Part shown: in pieces, positions 17,307 through 26,918 of the stretch
How the letters are laid out: every line of letters begins with the position of its first letter
How positions within the stretch are numbered: position 1 is the first letter of the stretch
Source: Aurantimicrobium sp.
GTDB lineage: Bacteria > Actinomycetota > Actinomycetes > Actinomycetales > Microbacteriaceae
Length of the DNA stretch: 64,000 nt
Assembly: GCA_024644865.1 (NCBI GenBank)
Contig: JAHEGZ010000006.1
Span: forward strand, 39,324 to 103,323
Reading direction: 5' to 3'
Made by a program: the position numbers and the translations under genes
The notes under the pieces: generated by a model
Seen by the model: the letters and a program-made list of their open reading frames with translations, nothing else
What the model was told of the DNA's origin: nothing
The model's database searches: none

Positions 17307-17764
17307 CGACCATCGAATCTCCTCGCAGCCCATACGCTCGCGCTCCCCGCAAAGCCGGCAAGTCGGTCAACTGGGAAAAGTGGGGCTGGCTCTACATGCG
17401 CGCTTCGGGCGTCGTGCTCGTTGTTCTCATCTTTGGTCACCTGTTCGTGAACATGGTTGCCGGTGAAGGTGTTCGCGGCATCGACTTCGCGTTCGTCGCC
17501 GGCAAGTGGGCAAGCCCGTTCTGGCAGGTCTGGGATGGCGTGATGCTCGTGCTCGCGCTCATTCACGGCGGCAACGGTATGCGCACCATCATCAACGACT
17601 ACTCGAGTAACCGCGTTCTCGGGGGCATCCTCAAGTCTGGCGTTCTGGTCGCTGTTGTCGCGCTGATCGTTCTGGGCCTTCTCGTCATCGCGACGTTCGA
17701 CCCATGCCCCGTCATCAACGGTCAGCTCGCTCCGGGCGTTCCCTCGTTCTGCACCCTCAAGTAA
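17303..17764 (+). CDS. sdhD: Succinate dehydrogenase membrane anchor subunit
   Basis: 153 residues, three transmembrane helices. YMRASGVVLVVLIFGHLFVNM, with the proposed heme-ligand histidine, and LALIHGGNGMRTI are conserved in actinobacterial SdhD. The true start is the ATG at 17303 overlapping the sdhC stop; the open frame extends to 16814 only by chance. The C-terminus carries two cysteines (DPCPVINGQLAPGVPSFC), which could form a disulfide on the outer face. Confidence 0.9.
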   Translation: MTTIESPRSPYARAPRKAGKSVNWEKWGWLYMRASGVVLVVLIFGHLFVNMVAGEGVRGIDFAFVAGKWASPFWQVWDGVMLVLALIHGGNGMRTIINDYSSNRVLGGILKSGVLVAVVALIVLGLLVIATFDPCPVINGQLAPGVPSFCTLK

Positions 17765-17797
17765 TTCCTCGCACCACACAATCGAAAGCTAGGCATC

Positions 17798-19603
17798 GTG
17801 TCATCTGAGATTCACGAAGAGAGCAAGGTCGTGGACGGCGTCCACTACCACCAGTACGACGTCGTCATCGTTGGCGCCGGTGGCGCAGGCATGCGCGCCG
17901 CAATCGAGGCCGGCCCTAAGGCCAAGACCGCCGTCATCAGCAAGCTCTACCCAACCCGCTCGCACACCGGTGCGGCGCAGGGTGGAATGGCAGCTGCTCT
18001 GGCCAACGTTGAAGAAGACAACTGGGAGTGGCACACTTTCGACACCGTCAAGGGTGGCGACTACCTAGTCGACCAGGATGCCGCCGAGATTCTGGCAAAG
18101 GAAGCCATCGACGCGGTCATCGACCTCGAGAACATGGGCCTGCCGTTCAACCGCACGCCCGAGGGCAAGATCGACCAGCGTCGTTTCGGTGGTCACACGC
18201 GTGACCACGGTAAGGCCCCGGTTCGTCGTGCCTGCTACGCCGCCGACCGCACGGGTCACATGATTCTTCAGACTCTGTTCCAGAACTGCGTCAAGCTCGG
18301 CATCGAGTTCTACAACGAGTACTACGTGCTCGATTTGGTCATGACCGGCACCGGCAAGAAGGCCAAGCCCTCCGGTGTCGTGGCCTACGAGCTGGCCACG
18401 GGCGAGCTGCACGTCTTCCAGGCCAAGTCGATCGTTTTCGCAACCGGCGGCTTCGGCAAGATCTTCAAGACCACCTCCAACGCTCACACTCTGACCGGTG
18501 ACGGTGTCGGAATCATTTGGCGCAAGGGCATCCCGCTCGAAGACATGGAGTTCTACCAGTTCCACCCGACCGGTCTTGCCGGTCTAGGCATCCTGCTGAC
18601 CGAGGGTGCCCGCGGTGAGGGTGCGATTCTGCGTAACGCCAGTGGTGAGCGCTTCATGGAGCGCTACGCCCCCACCATCAAAGACCTCGCCCCGCGCGAC
18701 ATCGTCTCGCGCTGCATGGTTCAAGAGGTCGCCGAGGGTCGCGGCGCTGGCCCGCTCAAGGACTACGTGCTTCTCGACTGCACGCACCTCGGTGCTGAGG
18801 TTCTCGAGACCAAGCTTCCCGACATCACCGAGTTTGCTCGCACCTACCTGGGCATCGACCCAGTGGTCGAGCCTGTCCCGGTGATGCCGACCGCGCACTA
18901 CGCGATGGGTGGCATCCCGACCAACATCAAGGCTGAGGTGCTGGCCGACAACGACACCGTCATCCCCGGCTTGTACGCTGCCGGAGAGTGCGCCTGTGTG
19001 TCGGTACACGGGTCGAACCGTTTGGGAACGAACTCGCTTCTCGACATCAACGTCTTCGGAAAGCGCTCTGGTAACAACGCTGCCGAGTACGCACAGACGG
19101 CCAAGTTTGTCGACCTGCCTGCCGACCCCGCAAAGTACGTGCGCGAGCTCATCGAACACCTGCAAAGCGGAACGGGAACCGAGCGCGTTGCGTCGATTCG
19201 CCGCGAACTTCAGGAGCACATGGACCGTGGCGCTCAGGTGTTCCGCACCGAGGAGTCGCTCACCGAGGTTCTCACCACAATTCACGCCCTGCGTGAGCGG
19301 TATAAGAACATCTCGGTCGCCGACAAGGGCAAGCGTTACAACACCGACCTGCTCGAGGCCATTGAGCTCGGCTTCCTGCTCGACCTGGCCGAGGTGACCG
19401 TAGTTACCGCTCGCAACCGCAAGGAGAGCCGCGGTGGTCACATGCGTGACGACTACCCGAACCGTGACGACAAGAAATACATGAAGCACACCATGGCGTA
19501 CAAGGTGGGCGAGCCCACCGGCAGCAAGAAAGCCGACCACATCAAGCTCGAATGGAAACCGGTCGTCATCACGAACTACCAGCCGATGGAGAGGAAGTAC
19601 TAA
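17798..19603 (+). CDS. sdhA: Succinate dehydrogenase flavoprotein subunit
   Basis: 601 residues. The FAD site [16 protein letters not shown], the covalent-FAD histidine in [10 protein letters not shown], substrate residues in [26 protein letters not shown], and the HYAMGGIPT and [11 protein letters not shown] motifs are intact. It oxidises succinate to fumarate. GTG start, with AAAGCTAGG upstream as a poor ribosome binding site. Full length for the family, in the usual CDAB order. Confidence 0.96.
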   Translation: MSSEIHEESKVVDGVHYHQYDVVIVGAGGAGMRAAIEAGPKAKTAVISKLYPTRSHTGAAQGGMAAALANVEEDNWEWHTFDTVKGGDYLVDQDAAEILAKEAIDAVIDLENMGLPFNRTPEGKIDQRRFGGHTRDHGKAPVRRACYAADRTGHMILQTLFQNCVKLGIEFYNEYYVLDLVMTGTGKKAKPSGVVAYELATGELHVFQAKSIVFATGGFGKIFKTTSNAHTLTGDGVGIIWRKGIPLEDMEFYQFHPTGLAGLGILLTEGARGEGAILRNASGERFMERYAPTIKDLAPRDIVSRCMVQEVAEGRGAGPLKDYVLLDCTHLGAEVLETKLPDITEFARTYLGIDPVVEPVPVMPTAHYAMGGIPTNIKAEVLADNDTVIPGLYAAGECACVSVHGSNRLGTNSLLDINVFGKRSGNNAAEYAQTAKFVDLPADPAKYVRELIEHLQSGTGTERVASIRRELQEHMDRGAQVFRTEESLTEVLTTIHALRERYKNISVADKGKRYNTDLLEAIELGFLLDLAEVTVVTARNRKESRGGHMRDDYPNRDDKKYMKHTMAYKVGEPTGSKKADHIKLEWKPVVITNYQPMERKY

Positions 19604-19605
19604 TC

Positions 19606-20346
19606 ATGGCTACTGCAGCTCCGAGCGCCATTCAGGCCTTCACCATCACCCTCATCGTTCGCCGTTTCATTCCCGAGACCGACGAGGAGCCTCGCTGGCA
19701 GTCGTTCGATGTCGAGGTGTTCTCCACCGACCGCGTTCTCGATGCTCTGCACAAGATCAAGTGGGAACAAGACGGAACCCTGTCATTCCGTCGTTCCTGC
19801 GCGCACGGTATCTGTGGTTCGGATGCCATGCGCATCAACGGCCGCAACCGCTTGGCCTGCAAGACCCTGGTCAAAGACCTCGACATCACTGAGCCCATCT
19901 ACGTTGAGGCCATCAAGGGTCTCCCGCTCGAGAAGGACCTCATCGTCGACATGGAACCCTTCTTCGCGGCCTACCGCGAGGTCAAGCCGTTCCTCATCTC
20001 AAACTCCACCCCCGACAAGGGCAAAGAGCGCGTGCAGACTATAGCGAACCGCGAGATCTTCGACGACACCACCAAGTGCATCCTGTGTGCAGCGTGCACG
20101 ACCTCGTGCCCGGTGTTCTGGACCGACGGTCAGTACTTCGGCCCGGCTGCGATCGTCAACGCGCACCGCTTCATCTTCGACTCGCGCGACGATGCCGCCA
20201 AGGAACGCCTGGAAATTCTCAACGACCAAGAGGGTGTCTGGCGCTGCCGCACCACCTTCAACTGCACCGACGCCTGCCCGCGTGGCATTCAGGTGACCAA
20301 GGCCATTGCCGAGGTCAAGCAGGCCGTTCTGCGCGGTCGCGCCTAG
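19606..20346 (+). CDS. sdhB: Succinate dehydrogenase iron-sulfur subunit
   Basis: 246 residues. The 2Fe-2S cysteines are in RRSCAHGICGSDAMRING and RLACKTL; the 4Fe-4S and 3Fe-4S ligands are in CILCAACTTSCPVFW and CTDACPRGI. It carries electrons from SdhA to the membrane subunits. ATG at 19606 right after the sdhA stop, with GGAGAGGAAG upstream. Its TAG stop overlaps the stop of the convergent DUF1801 gene on a shared CTAG. Confidence 0.96.
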   Translation: MATAAPSAIQAFTITLIVRRFIPETDEEPRWQSFDVEVFSTDRVLDALHKIKWEQDGTLSFRRSCAHGICGSDAMRINGRNRLACKTLVKDLDITEPIYVEAIKGLPLEKDLIVDMEPFFAAYREVKPFLISNSTPDKGKERVQTIANREIFDDTTKCILCAACTTSCPVFWTDGQYFGPAAIVNAHRFIFDSRDDAAKERLEILNDQEGVWRCRTTFNCTDACPRGIQVTKAIAEVKQAVLRGRA

Positions 20347-20714
20347 CTGAGCCCAAGCTGGGCAAGACGATCGGCAACGAGTTCTCGCAGCAAAGCACGG
20401 TCGGGTTCCCAATCGACGGGTACACGAAACGTGCGCTCATTCATTTCGTAGCCCTCGAGGCGTGAGGCGAACGATGGCAGCGAGTCAGGGTTCCAGCTCG
20501 CGAGCGTGAGCCACCCCTTCGCCGCGTTGATGCCAAAGACGTACTCGCCGTCAATCTGTACTTGCGGAACGTTCCAGGCAATCTTCACTGTGGCCCGCGG
20601 GTAGTCCTTCTGTATCGTCTCGACGATGTGCTTGACGGTCTCTCCACGAACATTTCCCTGAGCGGTTGCCAGACTCGCGCAGTACTCGTCGAGGGTTTCA
20701 AACTTTCTTGCCAC
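20343..20714 (-). CDS. DUF1801-family protein (YdhG-like)
   Basis: 123 residues of the DUF1801/YdhG family, which has a frataxin-like fold. Visible features are the N-terminal LDEYCASL helix, KIAWNVPQVQIDGEYVFGI and a C-terminal helix with LVADRLAQLG. Some relatives in Bacillus bind iron (Fra), but most have no known role. It follows the GNAT gene by 2 bp on the same strand and may be co-expressed. Convergent with sdhB. Confidence 0.72.
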   Translation of the reverse strand: MARKFETLDEYCASLATAQGNVRGETVKHIVETIQKDYPRATVKIAWNVPQVQIDGEYVFGINAAKGWLTLASWNPDSLPSFASRLEGYEMNERTFRVPVDWEPDRALLRELVADRLAQLGLS

Positions 20715-20716
20715 TT

Positions 20717-21169
20717 TTACTCCTTGCCCACCATTCGGTCGTACATAACGAATTCAGAGAGCTCGGCCATCTGGTCATAGAGCCTGCGGGCGGTGGTGTT
20801 CGTGTTGTGGGTAATCCAGCGCACACGCTGTGACCCGGTGGCTCGGGCAACATCGGTGACGGCCTCAATGAGTGCTCGACCCAGGCCCTCGCCGCGCAGG
20901 GTTTCATCGACGAACAGGTCCTCAAGATAAATGTTCGGATGCGCATCCCACGTCGAATTCGTGAACGAGTAATTGGTCAGCCCGACGACTTTACCTTCGC
21001 GCACGGCAACGAAACCGTGGAGGTTGAACTCGGAATCAAGCAAGCGCTGCCAGGTCAGCTCGGTCTGAGCCACCGGCAAATCCTCTTTATAGAAGGTGAG
21101 GTAGCCGGCCCACATGGCCAGCCATCCATCTTTGTGTTCTGGGGCTACGGTGACAACATTGACAGTCAT
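20717..21169 (-). CDS. GNAT-family N-acetyltransferase
   Basis: 150 residues with the GNAT core: beta strands around FVAVREGKVVGLTNY, the acetyl-CoA-binding loop LRGEGLGRALIEAVTDVA (the RxxGxG/A pattern) and NTTARRLYDQMAELSEFV. It transfers an acetyl group from acetyl-CoA to an unknown amine or peptide. Lies between ptsI and the DUF1801 gene on the minus strand. Confidence 0.87.
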   Translation of the reverse strand: MTVNVVTVAPEHKDGWLAMWAGYLTFYKEDLPVAQTELTWQRLLDSEFNLHGFVAVREGKVVGLTNYSFTNSTWDAHPNIYLEDLFVDETLRGEGLGRALIEAVTDVARATGSQRVRWITHNTNTTARRLYDQMAELSEFVMYDRMVGKE

Positions 21170-21206
21170 GGCTCAACCCTAACGAGTGGCCTCGACGTGC
21201 GCTCAA

Positions 21207-21231
21207 GGTGACTTTGACGAGCTCAATCACC
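21207..21231 (+). repeat. Dispersed repeat, family A, after ptsI
   Basis: GGTGACTTTGACGAGCTCAATCACC without its middle is GGTGA...TCACC: the ends are complementary and the core resembles the TTTCGACAAGCTCAA copies. Placed just past the ptsI stop (minus strand), where it could act as a terminator. Diverged copy. Confidence 0.5.
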
Positions 21232-21239
21232 TCAGACGA

Positions 21240-22883
21240 CTACGAGGTGCCGAGCTTGCGGGCTTCGGCAGCAGTGCGACCGTTCAGCGCGCGCGCAGCG
21301 CGGGCCTTTGCCTCGTCGAGGGTCACCGTCAGCAGCGAAGCACGAACGTCGGCGAGCGCAGCCGGAGTCATGCTCAGCGTTGTTACACCAAGTCCAACGA
21401 GCACAACCGCGAGGTTGGGGTCAGCAGCTGCCTCACCGCAAACACCGACCGGCTTACCCGCTGCGGCACCAGCGTCACCGAGCTGCTTAATGAGGCGCAG
21501 CACGGCAGGGTGCCACGGGTCTTGGAACGAAGCGACTGATCCGAGCATGCGGTCAGCGGCCATCGTGTACTGGGTGAGGTCATTGGTTCCGATCGACACG
21601 AAGTCGGCGGTCTCGAGCACCTGGTCAGCCACGAGCGCGAGCGAGGGAACCTCCGCCATCACGCCCACAACGCGCAGACCTAGTTCTCGACCAAGCGCAA
21701 CAAAATAGTCAGTCTCTTCGGCATCCGAAACCATCGGAGCCATGACCCACAGGTCGGCACTCGTCTTGTTTTGGGCGTTGGCCAGCGCGGTCAACTGGTC
21801 GCGAAGGATGTTCTCTTTGACTCGAAGGGCGCGCAGGCCGCGCAGACCCAGGGCCGGGTTCTCTTCGTGGGCGTCATTCAAGAAAGCCAGGGGCTTGTCG
21901 GCGCCGGCATCGAGTGCACGCACGACAACCTTCTTGCCCGGGAAGGCCTCGAGCAGTTCGGTGTACTGAACCTCCTGCTGCTCAACGGTCGGGGCGGTCG
22001 ACGAGTCGAGGAACAAGAACTCGGTGCGGAACAGACCAACACCCTCAGCGCCCAGAGCGACCGCACCGGCGGCCTCCTTGGGCGAACCCAGGTTGGCCAG
22101 TAGCGGAACGACGTGTCCATCTTTAAGGGCCCCATCGGTAATGGGCGCGTTCGCAGCATTGAGCCACTCGTCGCGCTTAACCAGAGCCGCGGCGACCGTC
22201 GCGGCGTCCACACCCACGTGAACGGTCGACGCGTTGGCATCGACCACCACGAGGGTTCCATCTGTGAGGCCATCGGCGCCCGTCACACCGACGATGGCAG
22301 GAATGGATTTTGCACGAGCAAGAATCGCGGTGTGCGAGGTCGGACCGCCGTCGCGAGTGACCAGCGCGAAGACCTTGGTGAAGTCGAGAAGAGCGGTATC
22401 GGCCGGAGCAAGATCGTGGGCGACCAAAATGAACGGCTCGTCTGACTCAGGAACACCCGGAGCCGGAACACCGAGCAGCTCGGCGCGAACACGCTGAGAC
22501 ACATCAGCGAGATCAGCGGCCCGCTCACCCATGTATCCACCCATGCCCTCGAGCAGTTTCTGGAACGAAAGAAATGCGTCGTACACGGCGCGCTCGGGTG
22601 ACGACCCTTTCGCGATGCGTCCGGCGACATCTTTGGCCAGAGCGGGGTCGCCGGCCATGAGTGCCTGAGCCTCGAGAACACCCTGTGCCTCGCCGCCAGC
22701 TTTAGCCCCGCGATCGTTCAGCCATCCGGCGACAACCCTCATCGCCGCGGCAGTCTTTTCGACTGCGGCGTCAACATCACCGGTGAACGGGGTCTCTGAC
22801 GGGATGGGCAGCGGGTCGGGCATTCTTCGAACAGGCCCGGCGGCGATTCCTCGGCCGACGCCGATTCCGGTGAGTTCCGACAC
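21240..22883 (-). CDS. ptsI: Phosphoenolpyruvate-protein phosphotransferase (PTS enzyme I)
   Basis: 547 residues. The active-site histidine (H184) lies in RDGGPTSHTAILAR, and the C-terminal PEP-binding barrel has GVGLFRTEFLFLD, MAPMVSDAEE and GVCGEAAADP. It takes phosphate from phosphoenolpyruvate and hands it to HPr. It diverges from the fructose PTS operon that ends with HPr, so the general and sugar-specific PTS proteins form one locus. The 179-bp intergenic region holds shared regulatory sites and a leader hairpin. Confidence 0.95.
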   Translation of the reverse strand: MSELTGIGVGRGIAAGPVRRMPDPLPIPSETPFTGDVDAAVEKTAAAMRVVAGWLNDRGAKAGGEAQGVLEAQALMAGDPALAKDVAGRIAKGSSPERAVYDAFLSFQKLLEGMGGYMGERAADLADVSQRVRAELLGVPAPGVPESDEPFILVAHDLAPADTALLDFTKVFALVTRDGGPTSHTAILARAKSIPAIVGVTGADGLTDGTLVVVDANASTVHVGVDAATVAAALVKRDEWLNAANAPITDGALKDGHVVPLLANLGSPKEAAGAVALGAEGVGLFRTEFLFLDSSTAPTVEQQEVQYTELLEAFPGKKVVVRALDAGADKPLAFLNDAHEENPALGLRGLRALRVKENILRDQLTALANAQNKTSADLWVMAPMVSDAEETDYFVALGRELGLRVVGVMAEVPSLALVADQVLETADFVSIGTNDLTQYTMAADRMLGSVASFQDPWHPAVLRLIKQLGDAGAAAGKPVGVCGEAAADPNLAVVLVGLGVTTLSMTPAALADVRASLLTVTLDEAKARAARALNGRTAAEARKLGTS

Positions 22884-22939
22884 TGTTTCTCCTTGTGATC
22901 AGAGCGCCGGATGAGCCGGCCAAAAGCTTGCGAGGACCG

Positions 22940-22959
22940 CTCAGGGCATAACCCCTGAG
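22940..22959 (-). other. Leader hairpin upstream of ptsI
   Basis: CTCAGGG-CATAAC-CCCTGAG: a perfect 7-bp stem with a 6-base loop, 57 bp upstream of the ptsI start. It may be a mRNA leader structure or a binding site for the adjacent DeoR regulator. Confidence 0.4.
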
Positions 22960-22987
22960 GTGGTATTTCTCAACGATACAGAGGTTA

Positions 22988-23045
22988 AGGTTTGACAAAC
23001 AAACTTAAACGGCACTAAAAACAGATATACAAACATTTTCCAAAC
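22988..23045 (+). promoter_or_regulatory. Promoter/operator region of the fructose PTS operon
   Basis: TTGACA at 22992-22997 is followed after 18 bp by TAAAAA, a reasonable sigma-70-type promoter for the DeoR gene. Around it lies an almost palindromic GTTTGACAAAC (22990-23000) and repeated CAAAC elements (GACAAACAAAC, ACAAACATTTTCCAAAC), the kind of clustered repeats that DeoR-family repressors use. Binding is inferred, not shown. Confidence 0.45.
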
Positions 23046-23062
23046 GGAGACAACGGAGTTCC

Positions 23063-23824
23063 ATGTACGCACCTGAGCGCCACCAGGCCATCCTGGCCAT
23101 CGCGCGTGCGAACGGCCGTGTTGAAGTAAAGAACCTCGCCGACGAATTCAACGTCACCCCCGAGACCATCCGTCGTGACCTCACCGTCATGGAACGTCGC
23201 GGCCTCGTGCAGCGCGCTCACGGTGGCGCGATTCCTGCCGAGCGTCTCGGCGTCGAACCTCCCGTCTCCGCTCGCGAGGGTCGCCTCTCCGAAGAGAAAT
23301 CCCGAATCGCCAAAGCGGCTCTGGCCGAACTTCCCGACGGTGGCTCCATCATCATCGACGCCGGCACCACGACCGTGCTCCTGGCCGGGCTCCTCCCTGA
23401 CGACGTAGAGCTCACGGTTGTCACTAACTCGATTACAGTCGCTGGCATTCTGGCGGCCAAGTCGAACATTCAGCTGCACCTACTTGGCGGTCACGTGCGC
23501 ACGCGCACGCTCGCCGCCGTGGGACCCTGGACCAGCGAAGCTCTTGCCAACGTTTCAGTCGACGTCGCGTTCATGGGCATCAACGGCATCACCGTCGACC
23601 GCGGCCTGACCACTCCCGACATCGACGAAGCGCGCATCAAGACCGCCCTGATGAATGCCGCTCGTCGCACCGTCGTGCTGGCTGATCACAGCAAGTTTGG
23701 TCGCGAAGACTTCGCCAACGTTGCTCCGCTTTCTCAGGTCGACACTGTCATTACCGACAGCGGTATTGACTCAGAGCTCGCGCTCGAGATCGAACTCGCT
23801 GGAGTGGATGTGGTTCTCGCGTGA
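23063..23824 (+). CDS. fruR: DeoR-family transcriptional regulator of the fructose PTS
   Basis: 253 residues. N-terminal HTH (QAILAIARANGRVEVKNLADEF, recognition helix VTPETIRRDLTVMERRGLV) and the DeoR sensor domain with IIDAGTTTVLLAG, GGHVRTRTLAAVG, DVAFMGINGI and VVLADHSKFG. Family members commonly sense a phosphosugar such as fructose 1-phosphate. It is the first gene of the operon and overlaps fruK by four bases, so autoregulation together with the PTS genes is likely. Confidence 0.92.
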   Translation: MYAPERHQAILAIARANGRVEVKNLADEFNVTPETIRRDLTVMERRGLVQRAHGGAIPAERLGVEPPVSAREGRLSEEKSRIAKAALAELPDGGSIIIDAGTTTVLLAGLLPDDVELTVVTNSITVAGILAAKSNIQLHLLGGHVRTRTLAAVGPWTSEALANVSVDVAFMGINGITVDRGLTTPDIDEARIKTALMNAARRTVVLADHSKFGREDFANVAPLSQVDTVITDSGIDSELALEIELAGVDVVLA

Positions 23825-24801
23825 TCGTGACCCTCACCGCAAACCCGAGCATCGACGTCACCCTCGACGTTCCGGGCTTCACCATTGATGAAGTCAACCG
23901 CGCATCCGACAAGCGCAAAGACCCTGCGGGCAAGGGCATCAACGTTGCTCGCGCTCTGACCAAGAACGGTGTTCAGTCGGTAGCAGTGTTCCCCGCTGAC
24001 AGCGTCAACGGCGCGTGGCTCAACCGCACCCTTGCCGCCATCGACGTCAACACCGTCACGTCGCCCATCGCACAAGAGATTCGTCAGAACATCACGATTG
24101 TTGACGATCAGGGCCACACGACCAAGATCAACGAGGCCGGCCCGGTCATGAGCGGGCACGAACACGCGCTGCTCGTTGCCGAAATCGAATCGGTTCTCGA
24201 GAGCAAGCCTGATTGGCTCGTCATGGGTGGCAGCTTGCCACGAGGGCTCGACGGTTCGTTCTATGTCGACCTCGCCACGCGCGCTCGCGCGTACGGCGTT
24301 CGTGTCGCCGTTGACACATCCGGATCGGCTCTGCGTACCGTGGCGCACGCCGGAGTCGCCGACCTGCTCAAGCCCAACCACGAAGAGCTCGAAGAGCTCG
24401 CCGGTCACGCCCTGCCCACCGTCGAAGACGTCACCGACTTTGCGCGTAGTCTGCTGCGGGATTCGCACGCGGCCATCCTGGTGAGCCTGGGCGAACACGG
24501 TGCACTTCTGGTCACCACCGAGCACACAGTCTGGGCAAATCACGAGCCCGTCGAGGCCGACAGCACGGTCGGTGCTGGTGATAGCAGTCTGGCCGGCTAT
24601 TTGAGCGCTGACTTGGCCGTTAAATCGAATATTTCTGACATCCGCGACGCACTGACTGTGAAAGTCTCAACAGCGGTAGCGTGGGGAGCCGCAGCAGTGC
24701 AGCTGCCTGGAACTACAGTTCCGGGTCCGAATGACATCACTTTGAACAAGGTGACGGCTCAGACGTCACCCACCCCACAAGCCCGAATCGAGGAACTGTA
24801 A
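23821..24801 (+). CDS. fruK: 1-phosphofructokinase
   Basis: 326 residues of the PfkB family. LTANPSIDVTLDVPGF, the substrate-binding GKGINVARAL, and the catalytic anion-hole/aspartate motif TVGAGDSSLAGYL are clear. It phosphorylates the fructose 1-phosphate delivered by the fructose PTS to fructose 1,6-bisphosphate. GTG start inside the end of fruR; IIA starts 3 bp after the stop region. Family placement is certain; tagatose-6-phosphate kinase is the main alternative and is unlikely in this context. Confidence 0.93.
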   Translation: MIVTLTANPSIDVTLDVPGFTIDEVNRASDKRKDPAGKGINVARALTKNGVQSVAVFPADSVNGAWLNRTLAAIDVNTVTSPIAQEIRQNITIVDDQGHTTKINEAGPVMSGHEHALLVAEIESVLESKPDWLVMGGSLPRGLDGSFYVDLATRARAYGVRVAVDTSGSALRTVAHAGVADLLKPNHEELEELAGHALPTVEDVTDFARSLLRDSHAAILVSLGEHGALLVTTEHTVWANHEPVEADSTVGAGDSSLAGYLSADLAVKSNISDIRDALTVKVSTAVAWGAAAVQLPGTTVPGPNDITLNKVTAQTSPTPQARIEEL

Positions 24802-24804
24802 GAA

Positions 24805-25263
24805 ATGCCAGAGAAAAAAGCTCTCACCACAGAGGCGCTCACGATCGTTAGCCTGACCGCCACCGACAAGCAGGACGCAACTCGTCAGCTGGCCGAAAAG
24901 CTGCTGGCCGACGGCCGCGTTACTGATCTCGAGGGTTTCCTTGAGGATGTTCGTGCTCGCGAAGAGCAGATGGCAACGGGCCTCCCCGGCGGTATCGGAA
25001 TCCCCCACGCTCGTTCGGCACACGTCACCGTTCCTTCGGTTGCTGTCGCAACCAGCGAGGCCGGCGTCGACTTCGGCGCCCACGACGGCCCCGCCCACCT
25101 CATCTTCCTGATTGCTGCACCCGACGGAGCAGACGACCAGCACCTGCACATCCTTGCCGCCCTTGCTCGCAAGCTCGTGCACGAAGACTTCCGCCAGGCG
25201 CTCCGTAGCGCTACCACCGGCGAAGAGATTGCATCCATCATCACCAGAGAGGTACAGGCATGA
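24805..25263 (+). CDS. PTS fructose-specific IIA component
   Basis: 152 residues. The phosphorylated histidine is H68 in GGIGIPHARSAHV, in the normal place for the fructose/mannitol IIA domain. It takes phosphate from HPr and gives it to IIB. Here the domain is a separate protein, while many bacteria fuse IIABC. Its stop overlaps the IIB start. Confidence 0.94.
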   Translation: MPEKKALTTEALTIVSLTATDKQDATRQLAEKLLADGRVTDLEGFLEDVRAREEQMATGLPGGIGIPHARSAHVTVPSVAVATSEAGVDFGAHDGPAHLIFLIAAPDGADDQHLHILAALARKLVHEDFRQALRSATTGEEIASIITREVQA

Positions 25264-25688
25264 AAATCGTTGCCATCACATCGTGCATCACGGGCATTGC
25301 CCACACCTACATGGCCGCTGAGGCCCTCGAGCAGGCAGCTAAAAAGGCCGGCCACGAAATCACCGTAGAGACCCAGGGTTCGGCTGGATCGACGCCCATG
25401 CCGTCAGCAACCATCGAGGCCGCCGACGTGTGCATCTTCGCCTGCGACCTCGAGGTCAAGAACAAGAGCCGTTTCAATGGCAAGCCCTTCCTCGCCATTG
25501 GTGTTTCGAAGGCTCTGGCCGACGCAGAGAGCGTAGTCGCCTCGGCCGTCAAGGGTGCCACTGAAGGCACACTCAATCTTGTTGGTGAAGGGGAGGCTGC
25601 AAAGCCTGCCGCTGAGCCCAAGGCACCGAAAGCTCCTAAGGCTGACGGTGACAAAAAGGATGGCTTCTTCAAGAAGCTGTTCGGATAA
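25260..25688 (+). CDS. PTS fructose-specific IIB component
   Basis: 142 residues. The active-site cysteine is C9 in AITSCITGIAHTYMAAEAL, the signature of fructose IIB domains. A proline-, alanine- and lysine-rich tail (residues 118-137, AEPKAPKAPKA) resembles an interdomain linker and suggests descent from a fused IIB-IIC protein. It transfers phosphate to fructose during IIC-mediated uptake. Confidence 0.93.
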   Translation: MKIVAITSCITGIAHTYMAAEALEQAAKKAGHEITVETQGSAGSTPMPSATIEAADVCIFACDLEVKNKSRFNGKPFLAIGVSKALADAESVVASAVKGATEGTLNLVGEGEAAKPAAEPKAPKAPKADGDKKDGFFKKLFG

Positions 25689-25772
25689 CTAAACAAAAAG
25701 GGTTCCCGACCCCCAGTGGTTGGGATCGTAAGTAGAAACCCCGCAACGCAAAGAAGCATTGGAGGCTTCAAA

Positions 25773-26918
25773 GTGAGTAGTACAACAATGGGTACGGGTA
25801 GCCGCATTCGCCTTTGGCTGATGACCGGTGTCTCGTACATGATTCCCTTCGTGGCCGCAGGCGGTATCCTCATCGCTCTGTCGTTCGCAATCGGTGGATA
25901 TGACATCGTTTACCAGGACCAGGGCAAATGGATCGAAGCTGGAACCATCTGGAACGGTGACTTCCGTCACAACATCGCGTACCTTATGTTCGCCGTGGGT
26001 GCTTCGGCATTCGGCTTCCTGGTACCCGTCCTGTCGGGCTTCATCGCCTACGCAATCGCTGACCGCCCGGGTATCGCTCCCGGTTTCGTCGGTGGTGCTG
26101 TAGCTGGTGTTGTCGGCGCCGGATTCCTCGGTGGTCTTATCGCCGGATTCCTCGCTGGTGGTGTCGCACTGGCCCTCAGCCGCTGGAAGGTGGCTAGCTG
26201 GGTTCGTCCGATCATGCCCGTCGTGGTCATCCCGCTCATCGCGACCTTCGTCACTGGTGGTTTGATGTTCGCCGTCTTTGGCGCACCGCTCAAGGCACTC
26301 ATGACCGGCCTGAACAACTGGCTGACCGGCCTCTCCGGTGGAAGCATCATCGGCCTGGGCATCCTGCTCGGTCTCATGATGGCCTTCGACATGGGTGGTC
26401 CTATCAACAAGGTGGCCTACACGTTCGCTATCACCGGCCTTGCTGCCGCTGGTGCTGACGCACAGCCCAACGACCCTCGTTTCGTCATCATGGCTATCGT
26501 CATGGCTGCCGGTATGACTCCTCCCCTCGGTCTGGCTCTCGCTACGGTTATCCGTAAGAGCGCCTTCTCGAACTCGGAGCGTCAGAACGGTAAGGCTGCC
26601 TGGCTGCTCGGTGCATCGTTCATCACTGAAGGTGCAATTCCGTTCGCCGCTGCTGACCCCATCCGCGTGATCCCCTCGATCATGATCGGTTCCGGTGTGA
26701 CCGGTGCCCTGGTTGGAGCCTTTGGCTGCACCCTTCGCGCCCCGCACGGTGGTCTGTGGATCTTCGGTCTCGTTGGACCGGACCCCATCCACATCCTGTG
26801 GTACGTCGTGGCTGTTGCCGTGGGTACCGTTGTGACCGCACTCCTCGTCCTCGTAGCTAAGAACATCGGCAAGGCCGGCGCTGCTTCGGACGAAGAGCTG
26901 GAGGAAGCAATTGCCTAA
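25773..26918 (+). CDS. PTS fructose-specific IIC component (membrane permease)
   Basis: 381 residues with eight to ten transmembrane helices. It contains LMTGVSYMIPFVAAGGILIA, AFDMGGPINKVAYTF and ITEGAIPFAAADP, conserved in fructose IIC. The GTG at 25773 is preferred over the upstream GTG at 25716 because GGAGG lies seven bases before it and the family begins here. The 84-bp gap after IIB has no obvious terminator. Its C-terminal codons overlap HPr. Confidence 0.93.
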   Translation: MSSTTMGTGSRIRLWLMTGVSYMIPFVAAGGILIALSFAIGGYDIVYQDQGKWIEAGTIWNGDFRHNIAYLMFAVGASAFGFLVPVLSGFIAYAIADRPGIAPGFVGGAVAGVVGAGFLGGLIAGFLAGGVALALSRWKVASWVRPIMPVVVIPLIATFVTGGLMFAVFGAPLKALMTGLNNWLTGLSGGSIIGLGILLGLMMAFDMGGPINKVAYTFAITGLAAAGADAQPNDPRFVIMAIVMAAGMTPPLGLALATVIRKSAFSNSERQNGKAAWLLGASFITEGAIPFAAADPIRVIPSIMIGSGVTGALVGAFGCTLRAPHGGLWIFGLVGPDPIHILWYVVAVAVGTVVTALLVLVAKNIGKAGAASDEELEEAIA

